Below, piece by piece: positions 48,408 to 56,659 of a DNA stretch of 64,000 bases. The first letter of the stretch is position 1; every line of letters starts with the position of its first letter. The stretch comes from CBDAQA01 sp965198865 (GTDB lineage Bacteria > Planctomycetota > Phycisphaerae > Tepidisphaerales > Tepidisphaeraceae). The stretch covers positions 71,524-135,523 of the forward strand of contig CBDAQA010000029.1 in assembly GCA_965198865.1 (NCBI GenBank). Reading direction: 5' to 3'. The translations under genes were made by a program, and so were the position numbers. The notes under the pieces are model-generated. The model did not search any database and was not told where the DNA came from. It was given only the letters and a program-made list of their open reading frames with translations.

Positions 48408-48959
48408 ATGCAGGTCATCGACACCGACATCCCGGCCGTGAAGATCATCGTCCCGAAGAAGCACGGGGACGCCCGCGGGTTCTTCTCCGAGACGTTCAAC
48501 GGCAAGTCGATGCGCGACGCCGGCCTGCCGGACGTGTTCGTGCAGGACAACCACTCGCTGTCGGCCGAGGTGGGCGTCGTGCGCGGGCTGCACTTCCAGC
48601 TGCCGCCGATGGCCCAGGACAAGCTGGTGCGCGTGGTGCGCGGCGCGATCCTGGACGTGGCCGTCGACATCCGCCGGGGGTCGCCCACGTTCGGCAAGCA
48701 TGTGGCGGTCGAACTGTCGGACGACAACTGGCGGCAGCTGCTGGTGCCGATCGGCTTCGCGCACGGGTTCGTCACGCTCCGGCCGAACACCGAGGTCGTC
48801 TACAAGGTGACGAACTACTACAGCCCCGCCCACGACCGCGGCATCCTCTGGAGCGACCCGGCCCTGGGCATCGCCTGGAACATCGACCCGGCCAAGGCGA
48901 CCTTGTCGGGCAAGGACAAGGTCCAGCCGACGCTGGCCGAGGCGCTGGACCTGTTCTGA
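48408..48959 (+). CDS. rfbC: dTDP-4-dehydrorhamnose 3,5-epimerase
   Basis: Third enzyme of dTDP-L-rhamnose synthesis. The 183-residue cupin protein has the family hallmarks: DARGFFSETFN, VVRGLHFQ with the catalytic His, LVRVVRGAILDVAVDIR, PIGFAHGF and VVYKVTNYYSPAHDRGI with the conserved Tyr. ATG 48408 is set by the family N-terminus; upstream sequence is a repeat. Both flanks carry homologous family E hairpins. Confidence 0.95.
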   Translation: MQVIDTDIPAVKIIVPKKHGDARGFFSETFNGKSMRDAGLPDVFVQDNHSLSAEVGVVRGLHFQLPPMAQDKLVRVVRGAILDVAVDIRRGSPTFGKHVAVELSDDNWRQLLVPIGFAHGFVTLRPNTEVVYKVTNYYSPAHDRGILWSDPALGIAWNIDPAKATLSGKDKVQPTLAEALDLF

Positions 48960-48966
48960 TGCCTTC

Positions 48967-49028
48967 CTCCGTTGGCCCCCGCTCTGCGGCGGTTGCAAGA
49001 ACCCCCGCGGAGCGGGGGGCTAATGGAG
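48967..49028. repeat. Hairpin, family E copy 2
   Basis: Arms 48967-48994 and 49000-49028 contain GGCCCCCGCTCTGCGG and CCCCCGCGGAGCGGGGGG, homologous to the copy at 48338-48398. The remaining gap to 49237 shows no further feature. Confidence 0.6.
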
Positions 49029-49236
49029 GGGGCCAATTCGCGTGCGATGCCGAACGCCTCGGTTCCAACCCGTCGGTCGCCCCCTTCAGCCCACGGCCCC
49101 ACCGGCCGATAGAACCCGCGTGGGCGCTGCGCCGCCAACTGGCGACAACCCGCGCCGGGCGGTATGACGATGCCACCGCTCCGGTTCCACCGGGGGTTCC
49201 GCTTCCGACGCTCGACACCACAAGGACGGCACGACG

Positions 49237-50145
49237 ATGAAAGGCATCCTCCTGGCCGGCGGGGCCGGCACCCGGCTCTACCCGCTGACCAACTGCATCT
49301 CCAAGCAGCTGCTGCCGGTCTACGACAAGCCGACGATCTACTACCCGCTGTCGGTGCTGATGCTGGCGGGCATCCGCGAGGTGCTGATCATCAGCACGCC
49401 GCGCGACCTGCCGCGCATCCAGGACCTGTTCGGCGACGGCAGCCAGATCGGCATGCGGCTGGCGTACGTCGTCCAGCCCGAGCCCAACGGCATCGCCCAA
49501 GCTTTCCTGCTGGGTGCCGACTTCCTGGCCGGGTCGCCGTGCTGCCTGATCCTGGGCGACAACATCTTCTACGGGCACGACCTGACCGAGATGCTGGAGG
49601 ACTCGGCCAAGCTGACGGCCGGCAGCCGGGTGTTCGCCTACCAGGTGAAGGACCCCGAGCGGTACGGCGTGGTCGAGTTCGACCATGACTACCGCGCCCT
49701 CAGCGTCGAGGAGAAGCCCAAGGCCCCGCGCAGCAACTGGGCGATCACCGGCCTGTACTTCTACGACGCCCACGTCACCGACATCGCCAAGGCCCTCAAG
49801 CCCAGCGCCCGCGGCGAGTACGAGATCACCGACGTCAACCGCGTCTACCTCGAGAAGAAGCAGCTGCAGGTCCAGTGCATGGGCCGGGGCGTGGCCTGGC
49901 TCGACACCGGCACGTACGACAGCCTGCTGAGCAGCAGCCAGTTCGTGCAGACGTTGGAGCAGCGGCAGGGGCTGAAGGTGGCCTGCATCGAGGAGATCGC
50001 CCTGGCCAAGGGATTCATCGACATGGCCGGCTTCACGAAGCTGATCAGGGCCGCCGGCAAGAGCGAGTACGGCCAGTACCTGGCCCGCGTGGCCAAGGAT
50101 GCCGAGGCGCACGGTGCCGGCGGGATCGCCGGGCCGCACAAGTGA
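49237..50145 (+). CDS. rfbA: Glucose-1-phosphate thymidylyltransferase
   Basis: First enzyme of the pathway, making dTDP-glucose. The 302-residue product starts KGILLAGGAGTRLYPLT, the nucleotidyltransferase signature, with KQLLPVYDKPTIYYPLS, LGDNIFYG, EEKPKAPRSNWAITGLYFYD and WLDTGTYDSLL all as in RmlA. Feedback inhibition by dTDP-rhamnose is usual for the family. ATG 49237 with AAGGACG upstream. Confidence 0.96.
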   Translation: MKGILLAGGAGTRLYPLTNCISKQLLPVYDKPTIYYPLSVLMLAGIREVLIISTPRDLPRIQDLFGDGSQIGMRLAYVVQPEPNGIAQAFLLGADFLAGSPCCLILGDNIFYGHDLTEMLEDSAKLTAGSRVFAYQVKDPERYGVVEFDHDYRALSVEEKPKAPRSNWAITGLYFYDAHVTDIAKALKPSARGEYEITDVNRVYLEKKQLQVQCMGRGVAWLDTGTYDSLLSSSQFVQTLEQRQGLKVACIEEIALAKGFIDMAGFTKLIRAAGKSEYGQYLARVAKDAEAHGAGGIAGPHK

Positions 50146-50207
50146 ATCGTCCTGGCCACGAATGGCACGAATGCACACGAATGGGATCGGACTTAAAGGA
50201 ACCCCCC

Positions 50208-50288
50208 AAGCCGGTGTCTGAGGTACGCCGAAGACCCGGATTGTTCGCCATCCAATCCGGGTCTTCGGCGTACCTCAGACACCGGCTT
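50208..50288. repeat. 35-bp perfect inverted repeat
   Basis: Arms 50208-50242 and 50254-50288 are perfect reverse complements with an 11-nt loop; arm core GTCTGAGGTACGCCGAAGAC. A CACGAATG-type repeat (50157-50185) precedes it. The whole rfbA-VOC gap is repeat DNA. Confidence 0.9.
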
Positions 50289-50313
50289 CCTTTGCGATTG
50301 GGAGGGAGAACCC

Positions 50314-50679
50314 GTGGCGTACCTCGGTTTCCACCACGCGCAGGTCAGCATCCCGTCGACCGGCCTCGCCGAGGCCCGCCGGTTTTACGGGGCAGTGCTG
50401 GGCCTGCCCGAACTGCCGCTGCCGGAGTCGGTGGCCGGGCGGGCGCTGGTCTGGTTCCACGTGGGCGACCGCACGCTCCACATCTCCGTGGAGGACGGCG
50501 TCGATCGCCGCACCAAGGCCCACCTGGCCTACGAGGTGGACGACATCGCCGACTGCCGCCGGCGACTGCTGGCCGACGGCCGCGAGCTGATCGAGCAGCC
50601 GCCACTGGCCGGGTTCGACCGGTTCCACACGCTGGATCCGTTCGGCAACCGGCTGGAGTTGATCGGGCGAACATCGTGA
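50314..50679 (+). CDS. VOC/glyoxalase-fold protein
   Basis: A vicinal-oxygen-chelate protein of 121 residues. Two beta-alpha-beta-beta-beta units: FHHAQVSIPSTGLAEARRFY.. and KAHLAYEVDDIADCRRRL.., with candidate metal ligands His (FHHAQ), His (KAHLAY) and Glu (NRLELIG). Substrate unknown; close in layout to small uncharacterised dioxygenase/glyoxalase-like proteins. GTG start with GGGAGGGAG upstream. It interrupts the rhamnose genes with no obvious functional link. Confidence 0.85.
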   Translation: MAYLGFHHAQVSIPSTGLAEARRFYGAVLGLPELPLPESVAGRALVWFHVGDRTLHISVEDGVDRRTKAHLAYEVDDIADCRRRLLADGRELIEQPPLAGFDRFHTLDPFGNRLELIGRTS

Positions 50680-50737
50680 ATGTAGGGTGGGCTTAGCCCA
50701 CCATCACCGTTGCGGTGGGCGGTGCCCACCCTACATT
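50679..50737. repeat. AATGTAGGGTGGGC inverted repeat
   Basis: Perfect 14-bp arms 50679-50692 and 50724-50737 enclose a second GCCCACC/GGTGGGC hairpin. The element starts at the VOC stop codon and ends 9 bp before rfbB. Confidence 0.8.
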
Positions 50738-50746
50738 AGAGTCACA

Positions 50747-51778
50747 ATGCGAACCCTCCTCGTCACCGGCGCGGCCGGCTTCATCGGGTCCAACTTCGTG
50801 CGCATGCTCGTCGACCGCCGTGCCGACGTGAAGATCGTCGCGCTCGACAAGCTCACCTACGCCGGCAACCTGGCCAACATCGGCGACCTGCTGAAGAGCG
50901 CGCCAGACCAGCTGTCGTTCGCCAAGGGCGACATCTGCGACAAACCGTTCATCGAGCAGGTGTGGTCCGACCACGGCATCACCGAGGTGGTCCACTTCGC
51001 CGCCGAGAGCCACGTCGACCGCTCGATCCTCGACTCTGGCCCGTTCGTGCAGACCAACGTCGTCGGCACCCAGGTGCTGCTGGACGTGGCCAAGGCCAGG
51101 AAGGTCGACAAGTACCTGCAGGTCAGCACCGACGAGGTGTACGGCACCCTGCCCGAGGACCAGCCCGAGGTGAAGTTCACCGAGCAGACGCCGCTCGAGC
51201 CCAACAGCCCGTACTCGGCATCCAAAGCCGCCGCCGACTGCCTGGTCCGCAGCTACTTCCACACGTTCCACATGCCCGTACTCACCACGCGGTGCAGCAA
51301 CAACTACGGCCCGTACCACTTCCCCGAAAAGATGATCCCGCTGTTCGTCACCAACCTGATGGAGGGCAAGAAGGTCCCCCTGTACGGCGACGGCATGAAC
51401 GTCCGCGACTGGCTCTACGTCGAGGACCACTGCGACGGCATCTGGACCGTGTTGAACGGCGGCAAGTTCGGCGAGGTCTACAACATCGGCGGGCACAACG
51501 AGATCCCCAACCGCAAGATCACCGAGATCATCCTCAAGGAGATGGGCAAGGACTGGGACCAGAGCGTGACCTACGTGAAGGACCGCCCCGGCCACGACCG
51601 CCGGTACGCGATCGACGCCGGCCGGATGCAGCGCGAGCTCGGCTGGAAGCCCAAGTACAAGTTCGAGGAGGCCATCAAGCACACGATCCAGTGGTACAAG
51701 GACAACGAGTCCTGGTGGCGCGCGATCAAGAGCGGGGACTACCTGAAGTACTACGAGACGCAATACGTGAACCGGTGA
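50747..51778 (+). CDS. rfbB: dTDP-glucose 4,6-dehydratase
   Basis: Second step of the pathway, NAD-dependent. The 343-residue extended SDR has LLVTGAAGFIGSNFVRML, AAESHVDRS, STDEVYGTL with the catalytic Asp/Glu pair, YSASKAAAD (Tyr/Lys) and RCSNNYGPYHFPEK. All active-site elements are intact. ATG 50747 marks the usual family start; upstream sequence is a repeat. Confidence 0.96.
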   Translation: MRTLLVTGAAGFIGSNFVRMLVDRRADVKIVALDKLTYAGNLANIGDLLKSAPDQLSFAKGDICDKPFIEQVWSDHGITEVVHFAAESHVDRSILDSGPFVQTNVVGTQVLLDVAKARKVDKYLQVSTDEVYGTLPEDQPEVKFTEQTPLEPNSPYSASKAAADCLVRSYFHTFHMPVLTTRCSNNYGPYHFPEKMIPLFVTNLMEGKKVPLYGDGMNVRDWLYVEDHCDGIWTVLNGGKFGEVYNIGGHNEIPNRKITEIILKEMGKDWDQSVTYVKDRPGHDRRYAIDAGRMQRELGWKPKYKFEEAIKHTIQWYKDNESWWRAIKSGDYLKYYETQYVNR

Positions 51779-51808
51779 AGCTTCCACTTGCTACGATGGA
51801 GCACCATC

Positions 51809-52030
51809 ATGGACTACGACAAGATCAAGGAGTACCACGAGCGCCGCCCGTTCAAGCCGTTCGACATTCGCACGGCCGATGGTCGCGTCTACACGGTGGA
51901 CCACCCCGAGTTCCTCATGCAGTCCCGCAACCGGCTGACGGTCATCTACACCACCGAGGACAACCGCGAGGTCGCCTTGGACGCCCGTCAGATTACCGCC
52001 CTCGAAGTGGCCAACACCCACGCGGCGTGA
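51809..52030 (+). CDS. Small conserved-type hypothetical protein
   Basis: A protein of 73 residues: MDYDKIKEYHERRPFKPF followed by DIRTADGRVYTVDHPEFL and an antiparallel strand pair with VIYTTEDN. Small proteins with this FKPFDI-TxDGR-y-V-xHPE pattern are frequent in planctomycete genomes, often multicopy; function unknown, possibly a small beta-barrel. Confidence 0.7.
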   Translation: MDYDKIKEYHERRPFKPFDIRTADGRVYTVDHPEFLMQSRNRLTVIYTTEDNREVALDARQITALEVANTHAA

Positions 52031-52043
52031 CAACGGGTTGTGG

Positions 52044-52056
52044 TTCACATTGTGAA
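52044..52056. promoter_or_regulatory. Perfect TTCACA-T-TGTGAA palindrome
   Basis: A 13-bp palindrome between the small gene and the GNAT gene, directly next to a hairpin repeat; it may be an operator or part of that repeat. Confidence 0.3.
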
Positions 52057-52113
52057 AGCCCGGACAGCTTGCTGCCTGGGTGGGACTGTCCCAGGCAGCA
52101 AGCTGCTCGGGCT
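52057..52113. repeat. 24-bp inverted repeat
   Basis: Arms 52057-52080 and 52090-52113 pair with two mismatches, core CAGCTTGCTGCCTGGG, 9-nt loop. Confidence 0.8.
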
Positions 52114-52119
52114 TGCATC

Positions 52120-52593
52120 ATGACCTCCACCCGTCCCGCCACCCCCGCCGACGTCCCCGCCATCCTCGTATTCATCCGCGCCCTGGCCGACTACGAGAAG
52201 CTCACGCACCAGGTCGTTGCCACCGAGGCCTCGCTGCACGCACACCTGTTCGCCCCCCGCCCCGCGGCCGAGGTGCTGATCGGCGAGCTCGACGGCCGAC
52301 CGGTCGGCTTCGCCCTGTTCTTCCCGAACTTCTCCACGTTCCTCGCCCGGCCCGGCCTCTACCTGGAGGACCTGTTCGTCCTGCCCGACGCCCGCGGCCG
52401 CGGCGTCGGCAGGGCCCTGCTCACCGCCGTCGCCCGCCTCGCCGTGGAGCGCGACGCCGGGCGTTTGGAGTGGGCCGTGTTAGACTGGAACGCGCCGGCC
52501 ATCGAGTTCTACCGATCGGTCGGTGCCGTGCCGATGGACGATTGGACGACCATGCGAGTGACCGGCGACGCGTTGTCACAACTGGGCGGATAA
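52120..52593 (+). CDS. GNAT family N-acetyltransferase
   Basis: A protein of 157 residues. Motif A is LYLEDLFVLPDARGRGVGRAL, given here for its acetyl-CoA pyrophosphate loop (RGRGVG), and motif B is NAPAIEFYRSVGAVP. The overall pattern, with YEKLTHQV and VGFALFFPNFSTFL, matches the spermidine/thialysine-acetyltransferase (SSAT2-like) branch, so a polyamine or amino-acid amine is a likely substrate. ATG 52120; no evident ribosome site because a repeat ends just before it. Confidence 0.88.
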   Translation: MTSTRPATPADVPAILVFIRALADYEKLTHQVVATEASLHAHLFAPRPAAEVLIGELDGRPVGFALFFPNFSTFLARPGLYLEDLFVLPDARGRGVGRALLTAVARLAVERDAGRLEWAVLDWNAPAIEFYRSVGAVPMDDWTTMRVTGDALSQLGG

Positions 52594-52599
52594 GAAGCC

Positions 52600-52615
52600 C
52601 CGGATGTACATCCGG
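52600..52615. repeat. CGGATGTAC palindrome, family D copy 2
   Basis: CCGGATGTACATCCGG is a perfect 16-bp palindrome; the family D core also occurs at 20061-20084. Confidence 0.6.
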
Positions 52616-52629
52616 CGCTCCGGAGCAAC

Positions 52630-53511
52630 ATGGCACTCTACGACTCCATCGTCATCACCGGCGCCGGCGGCATGCTCGGGCACGCGATGGCCGACGCACT
52701 GGGCAACCGCGGGCTGAGGCCCGTCCTGCTCGACCGCAAGGCGTGCGACCTGGCCGACCCCGCGGCCGTGCTCTGCGTCTTCGAGCACAAGCCGACGCTG
52801 GTCATCAACTGTGCCGCCCACACCAAGGTCGACCTGTGCGAGCAGGAGCCCGACCTGGCCGACCGGGTCAACGGCACCGCCGTCGGCGAGATCGCCGCCC
52901 AGTGCCAGCAGACCGGCGCGGCCCTGATCCACGTCAGCACCGACTTCGTCTTCAACGGCTCCGGCACCGCCCCCTACGCCGTCGACCAGCCGACCGGCCC
53001 CCTGTCCGCCTACGGACGGTCCAAGCTGCTCGGCGAGACCGAACTCCAGAAGAACGCCCCCGCCAAGTGGCTCATCATCCGCACCGCCTGGGTGTTCGGC
53101 CGGCACGGCGCGAACTTCCCGCGCACCATGGTGACGGTCGCAAAGGCGGGCAAGCCGCTCAGCGTGGTGAACGACCAGATCGGCTCGCCCACCTACACGA
53201 TCGACCTCGCCAAGGGCATCCTGACCCTGCTCGACGAGCGGGCCGCCAACGGCATCTACCACTTCACCAACGCCGGCGAGACGAACTGGCAGGCGTTCGC
53301 CCAGGCCGCCGTCGCCGAGTTCGGCGTCGACCACCCCGTCGCCGGGATCACCAGCGCCGACTGGGCCAAGGTCAAGCCGAACGCCGCCCACCGCCCCAGC
53401 TACAGCGTGCTGGACCTGACGCCGTACGAGAAGGCCACCGGCAAACCGCCGCGGCCGTGGCAGGAGGCCCTGGCGGCGTACCGGCGCGAGGTCGAGGCGT
53501 TCGGGTGGTGA
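52630..53511 (+). CDS. rfbD: dTDP-4-dehydrorhamnose reductase
   Basis: Last step of dTDP-L-rhamnose formation. The 293-residue SDR shows TGAGGMLGHAMAD, INCAAHTKVDLCE, HVSTDFVFNGSG, YGRSKLLGE (Tyr/Lys) and IIRTAWVFG. Complete. With rfbC, rfbA and rfbB it gives the full pathway within 5.1 kb. ATG 52630 follows GGAG. Confidence 0.95.
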   Translation: MALYDSIVITGAGGMLGHAMADALGNRGLRPVLLDRKACDLADPAAVLCVFEHKPTLVINCAAHTKVDLCEQEPDLADRVNGTAVGEIAAQCQQTGAALIHVSTDFVFNGSGTAPYAVDQPTGPLSAYGRSKLLGETELQKNAPAKWLIIRTAWVFGRHGANFPRTMVTVAKAGKPLSVVNDQIGSPTYTIDLAKGILTLLDERAANGIYHFTNAGETNWQAFAQAAVAEFGVDHPVAGITSADWAKVKPNAAHRPSYSVLDLTPYEKATGKPPRPWQEALAAYRREVEAFGW

Positions 53512-53514
53512 CCC

Positions 53515-53534
53515 GCCCAGCGGAGCCGCTGGGC
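53515..53534. repeat. GCCCAGCGG palindrome, family F copy 1
   Basis: GCCCAGCGG (53515-53523) and CCGCTGGGC (53526-53534). On the minus strand it contains GAGCCCAGCGGCTCCGC, identical to part of the hairpin at 56581-56650. Confidence 0.6.
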
Positions 53535-53542
53535 TCCGCCGT

Positions 53543-54136
53543 TCATTTCCGCTCGTACGTCCCGACGATCTCCCCATCCGCCAGCACGTGCCCGGCCATC
53601 GCCTTTGCCAGGTCGGCGACCGTCGCGTCCTCCGCGGCACCGAGCATGGCGTCGAGCGCGAACAACTGGAAGTGGTAGTGATGCACGCCGTGCCCCAGCG
53701 GTGGCTGCGGGCCGAAGTAGCCGATCGTCTTCGCGTCGTTCTTCCCCTGCACCGCCACGTCCGGCAGCGTCGGCGTCGCCGGCAGCCCCGTCGGCAACGA
53801 TGTCGTCGTCGGCGGCAACCGGTGCAGAATCCAATGCACGAACGGCGACGGAAAGGGCGCGTCCGGATCCTCGACGATCAGCACCAACTCCTTCGCCCCC
53901 GGCGGAACGCCGGTCCACGACAAACCGGGCGACACGTTCTCCCCCTGCGGTGTGTACCGGTCGGGGATCGCGCCGCCGTTGCTGAACGCGGTGCTGCTCA
54001 GCGCCAACGACCCGGCCGCCGTCTGCCGGCGGATCTGGATCTTCTCGTCGCCCGCGTGGACGCCGCTCAACGCGGACCCCAAGGTTTTGCGGATCAACTT
54101 GCTCGCGTTCGATACCGTTTCTGCGACGCTCGACAT
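53543..54136 (-). CDS. YbhB/YbcL (PEBP/Raf-kinase-inhibitor-like) protein
   Basis: A phosphatidylethanolamine-binding-protein fold of 197 residues. DPDAPFPSPFVHWILHRLPP carries the anion-binding D-P-D-A-P and H-W motif, and GHGVHHYHFQLFALD the conserved C-terminal strand (YHFxLYALD). Bacterial members are of unclear function. The N-terminal 60 residues are longer than in E. coli YbhB. ATG 54136 has GAGGT 5 nt upstream. It converges with rfbD. Confidence 0.88.
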   Translation of the reverse strand: MSSVAETVSNASKLIRKTLGSALSGVHAGDEKIQIRRQTAAGSLALSSTAFSNGGAIPDRYTPQGENVSPGLSWTGVPPGAKELVLIVEDPDAPFPSPFVHWILHRLPPTTTSLPTGLPATPTLPDVAVQGKNDAKTIGYFGPQPPLGHGVHHYHFQLFALDAMLGAAEDATVADLAKAMAGHVLADGEIVGTYERK

Positions 54137-54178
54137 GTGGACCTCGTTGTTTTGTGACGCCGGCTTCAACGCCGCGCG

Positions 54179-55498
54179 TCAGAGCAAATACCGCGCCCGG
54201 CTGACCACCCACTGCCCGACGCGGTCCCACACCGGCCGGTGCTTCCACTGGTCGGGGTCGATCCGGTGGCTGAACCGCACGTCGTTGTCGAACAGCCGTT
54301 CCACCTGCGCCCCGAACTCGCCCGACCGGATGGCGGCCGACAGCTCGCAGTTGTACTCGATGCTCCGGCTGTCCAGGTTCGCGCTGCCGATGATGGTCAG
54401 CTCGCCGTCGATGACGATCGTCTTCGCGTGCAGCATGACGTTCTGCCGCTCGTACACCTCCACGCCGTGCGACATCAGCAGCTCGTAGTAGCTGCGCCCG
54501 GCCACCACCAGCAGCTTCACGTCGCCGCGCCCCGGCAGCATCAGCCGCACGCGCACGCCCCGGTCGGCCGCCTTGCACAGCGACTCGATCAGTGGGTCGT
54601 CCGGCGCGAAGTAGGCGACGGTCAGGCTGACGCTGCACCGGGCCCCGTTGATCCGCCGGATCAGGTTCGGCTGCAGCGGGCTGTCGGTCGTCGCCGCGCT
54701 GGCCAGCAGGCCGAACCCGTCGGTGTCGGAGCTGTCGTGCAGGAACTCGGTCAAGCCGATCCGCCCGCCGTGCCGCACGTACCGCCAGGTGCGGGCGAAC
54801 GACTCCAGCAGGCACGACACCGCCGGCCCGGCCAACCCGACGCCGTTGTCGCGCCACGGCCCCGGGTCGGCCGGGTTGCCGTCGGCGGTGTCGCCGGCCT
54901 GCTGCCGCACGATCGGCACCCTCGCCTTAACGATCCACGACCCCGCGTACTCGCGCCCCAGGTTCATCCCGCCCAGCCCGCCGATGCGCTCGTCGACCAC
55001 GAGCATCTTCCGGTGGTCGCGGTTCACCGGCCGCCAGTTGTGCCGGCAGTCCCAGGGGTTCAGCGGGTGGAACGCCCGCACGTGCGCCCCCGCGTCGCGC
55101 AGCTGCTGGAACATGGCCGGGTCGGAGTTGAACGACCCGAACGCGTCGTACAGCACGAACACCCGCACGCCGGCGCGGGCCTTCTGGCACAGCAGGTCGG
55201 CCACGGCCCGGCCCGTGTCGTCGCTGGCGAAGATGTACAGCTCCAGGCAGATGCGCCGGCGGGCGTGCTGGATCGCGTCGAACGCCGCGTGCCACGCCTC
55301 GCCGTCCTTGTAGAGCTGGACGTGCGTGCCGTCCGACAGCCGCACCGGCGGCGGGACGACCCACCCATCGTCGTCGCTCCCCGGCCCGATGTTGACCCCA
55401 CCCGAGCGTCCCGTCGGCCCCGGCGGCGGGGGGCCGCGCAGGTCGCGCGTGCGGTCCGCCGGCGGGGCGTCGGCGATGACATGGGGCCGGTCGATCAC
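54179..55498 (-). CDS. Phospholipase D-family (cardiolipin synthase-like) protein
   Basis: A protein of about 440 residues with two HKD motifs: HRKMLVVDERIGGLGGMN and HAKTIVIDGELTIIGSANLD, and the usual RRICLELYIFASDD and SRSIEYNCEL flanks. The pair forms one active site that transfers phosphatidyl groups; the closest described group is ClsB-like cardiolipin synthase. No membrane helix or signal peptide. GTG 55498 is chosen because GGAAG stands 5 nt upstream; an in-frame TTG at 55510 lies in the adjacent hairpin. Confidence 0.9.
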   Translation of the reverse strand: MIDRPHVIADAPPADRTRDLRGPPPPGPTGRSGGVNIGPGSDDDGWVVPPPVRLSDGTHVQLYKDGEAWHAAFDAIQHARRRICLELYIFASDDTGRAVADLLCQKARAGVRVFVLYDAFGSFNSDPAMFQQLRDAGAHVRAFHPLNPWDCRHNWRPVNRDHRKMLVVDERIGGLGGMNLGREYAGSWIVKARVPIVRQQAGDTADGNPADPGPWRDNGVGLAGPAVSCLLESFARTWRYVRHGGRIGLTEFLHDSSDTDGFGLLASAATTDSPLQPNLIRRINGARCSVSLTVAYFAPDDPLIESLCKAADRGVRVRLMLPGRGDVKLLVVAGRSYYELLMSHGVEVYERQNVMLHAKTIVIDGELTIIGSANLDSRSIEYNCELSAAIRSGEFGAQVERLFDNDVRFSHRIDPDQWKHRPVWDRVGQWVVSRARYLL

Positions 55499-55506
55499 GG
55501 AGTCTT

Positions 55507-55591
55507 CCAAGCCGGTCCTGAGGGACGCCCAAGAGCCGGGTCAACCGCGCAAGAGAACCCGGCTCTTGGGCGTCCCTCAGAACCGGCTTGG
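55507..55591. repeat. 35-bp near-perfect inverted repeat
   Basis: Arms 55507-55541 and 55557-55591 pair with a single mismatch and a 15-nt loop; core CTGAGGGACGCCCAAGAGCC. It ends 8 bp before the stop codon of the SDR gene on the minus strand and touches the start region of the phospholipase D gene. Confidence 0.88.
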
Positions 55592-55599
55592 CGGGCGGC

Positions 55600-56559
55600 T
55601 CACCACCCGTGCGTCGCGCCGGCGACGGCGTCCAGCGCGTCGTAGGTGATGCCGGTCAGCTGCTCCGACACGGTCCACAGCCGACCGGCGGCGGCGACGT
55701 CGGCGGCGCGGGCCGAGGGCCTCACCTCGACCGGGTGGCCGAACCACTCCTGGAACCCGGCGGGGCCGTAGTACCGCCCGCCCTGCGCCTGCGGGGCCGA
55801 CGCGGCGAACAGGGTCGGGAACGCGCCGTGGTTCTCGTCCTGCCCGATCACGTGCATCGCGCCGGTCGCCAACGCGTGGACCAGCGGGTTGTTCAGGCCG
55901 GGGCCATTGGCGACGAACCCGGTCCGGCTGAGGCCGGGGTGGGCGATCATGCTGTGGGCGTGCACGTGCGCCCTGCGGAACCGCCGGTCCAGCTCGAGCC
56001 CGAACATCAGGTTCGCCAGCTTCGACTGGGCGTAGACGCCGAACGCGCCGTACTTCTTCCGCTCGGCCTGCAGGTCGTCGAAGTCGATCCGGCCCGACTT
56101 GTGGGCGATCGACGACAGGCTGACGACCCGCGCCGCCGGGGCGGCCAGCAGCGACGGCAGCAGCAGGCCCGTCAGGGCGAAGTGGCCCAGGTGGTTGCCG
56201 CCCAGGGTCAGCTCGAACCCGTCCACGGTCGTCTGCCGGGTCGGCACGAGCCGGCCGGCATTGTTGACCAGGATGTCGAGCGTCGGGTGCGCGTCCAGCT
56301 CCGCCCGGGCGAACGACTTCACCGACGCCAGGTCGGCCAGGTCGAGCTTGGCGACCTCCACCTTGGCCTCGGGGATGGCGCTGAGGATGCCCGACCTGGC
56401 CGTCTCGGCCCTGGTGGTGTCGCGGCAGGCGAGGACGACGGTGGCGCCGTGCCGGGCCAGCTCGCGGGCGGTCGAGCGGCCCAGGCCGCTGTTGCTGCCG
56501 GTGACGATGGCCCGGAGGCCGGTGAGGGTGGGCATCTGCGCGGGTCGCCAGTGGGTCAT
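55600..56559 (-). CDS. Short-chain dehydrogenase/reductase, retinol dehydrogenase-like (paralogue)
   Basis: A protein of 319 residues. IVTGSNSGLGRSTA, ACRDTTRAE, LDLADLASVKSF, LVNNAGR, SLSSIAH and the catalytic YAQSKLANLMF follow the SDR order, with IDFDDLQAE after the Ser, as in the paralogue at 27582-28520. Unlike that gene it has no TetR partner. ATG 56559 with TACGAT 6 nt upstream. Substrate unknown. Confidence 0.88.
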   Translation of the reverse strand: MTHWRPAQMPTLTGLRAIVTGSNSGLGRSTARELARHGATVVLACRDTTRAETARSGILSAIPEAKVEVAKLDLADLASVKSFARAELDAHPTLDILVNNAGRLVPTRQTTVDGFELTLGGNHLGHFALTGLLLPSLLAAPAARVVSLSSIAHKSGRIDFDDLQAERKKYGAFGVYAQSKLANLMFGLELDRRFRRAHVHAHSMIAHPGLSRTGFVANGPGLNNPLVHALATGAMHVIGQDENHGAFPTLFAASAPQAQGGRYYGPAGFQEWFGHPVEVRPSARAADVAAAGRLWTVSEQLTGITYDALDAVAGATHGW

Positions 56560-56565
56560 GGCGAC

Positions 56566-56571
56566 ATCGTA
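56566..56571 (-). promoter_or_regulatory. TANNNT -10 box, leaderless type
   Basis: Minus-strand TACGAT ends 6 nt before the SDR ATG at 56559. Confidence 0.4.
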
Positions 56572-56580
56572 GCAGGAACA

Positions 56581-56650
56581 GAGCCCAGCGGCTCCGCCGC
56601 GGGTTCCTCGGTTGGCGCGATGAGGAACCCGCGGCGGAGCCGCTGGGCTC
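56581..56650. repeat. 29-bp perfect inverted repeat, family F copy 2
   Basis: Arms 56581-56609 and 56622-56650 are perfect reverse complements with a 12-nt loop, core GCGGCTCCGCCGCGGGTTCC. It separates yidD from the SDR promoter. Confidence 0.88.
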
Positions 56651-56659
56651 CGTTGTCAG

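Noticed and set aside
50208..55591. Series of inverted repeats considered as a CRISPR array
   Set aside because: The units differ in sequence, are kilobases apart and have no equal-length spacers or cas genes.
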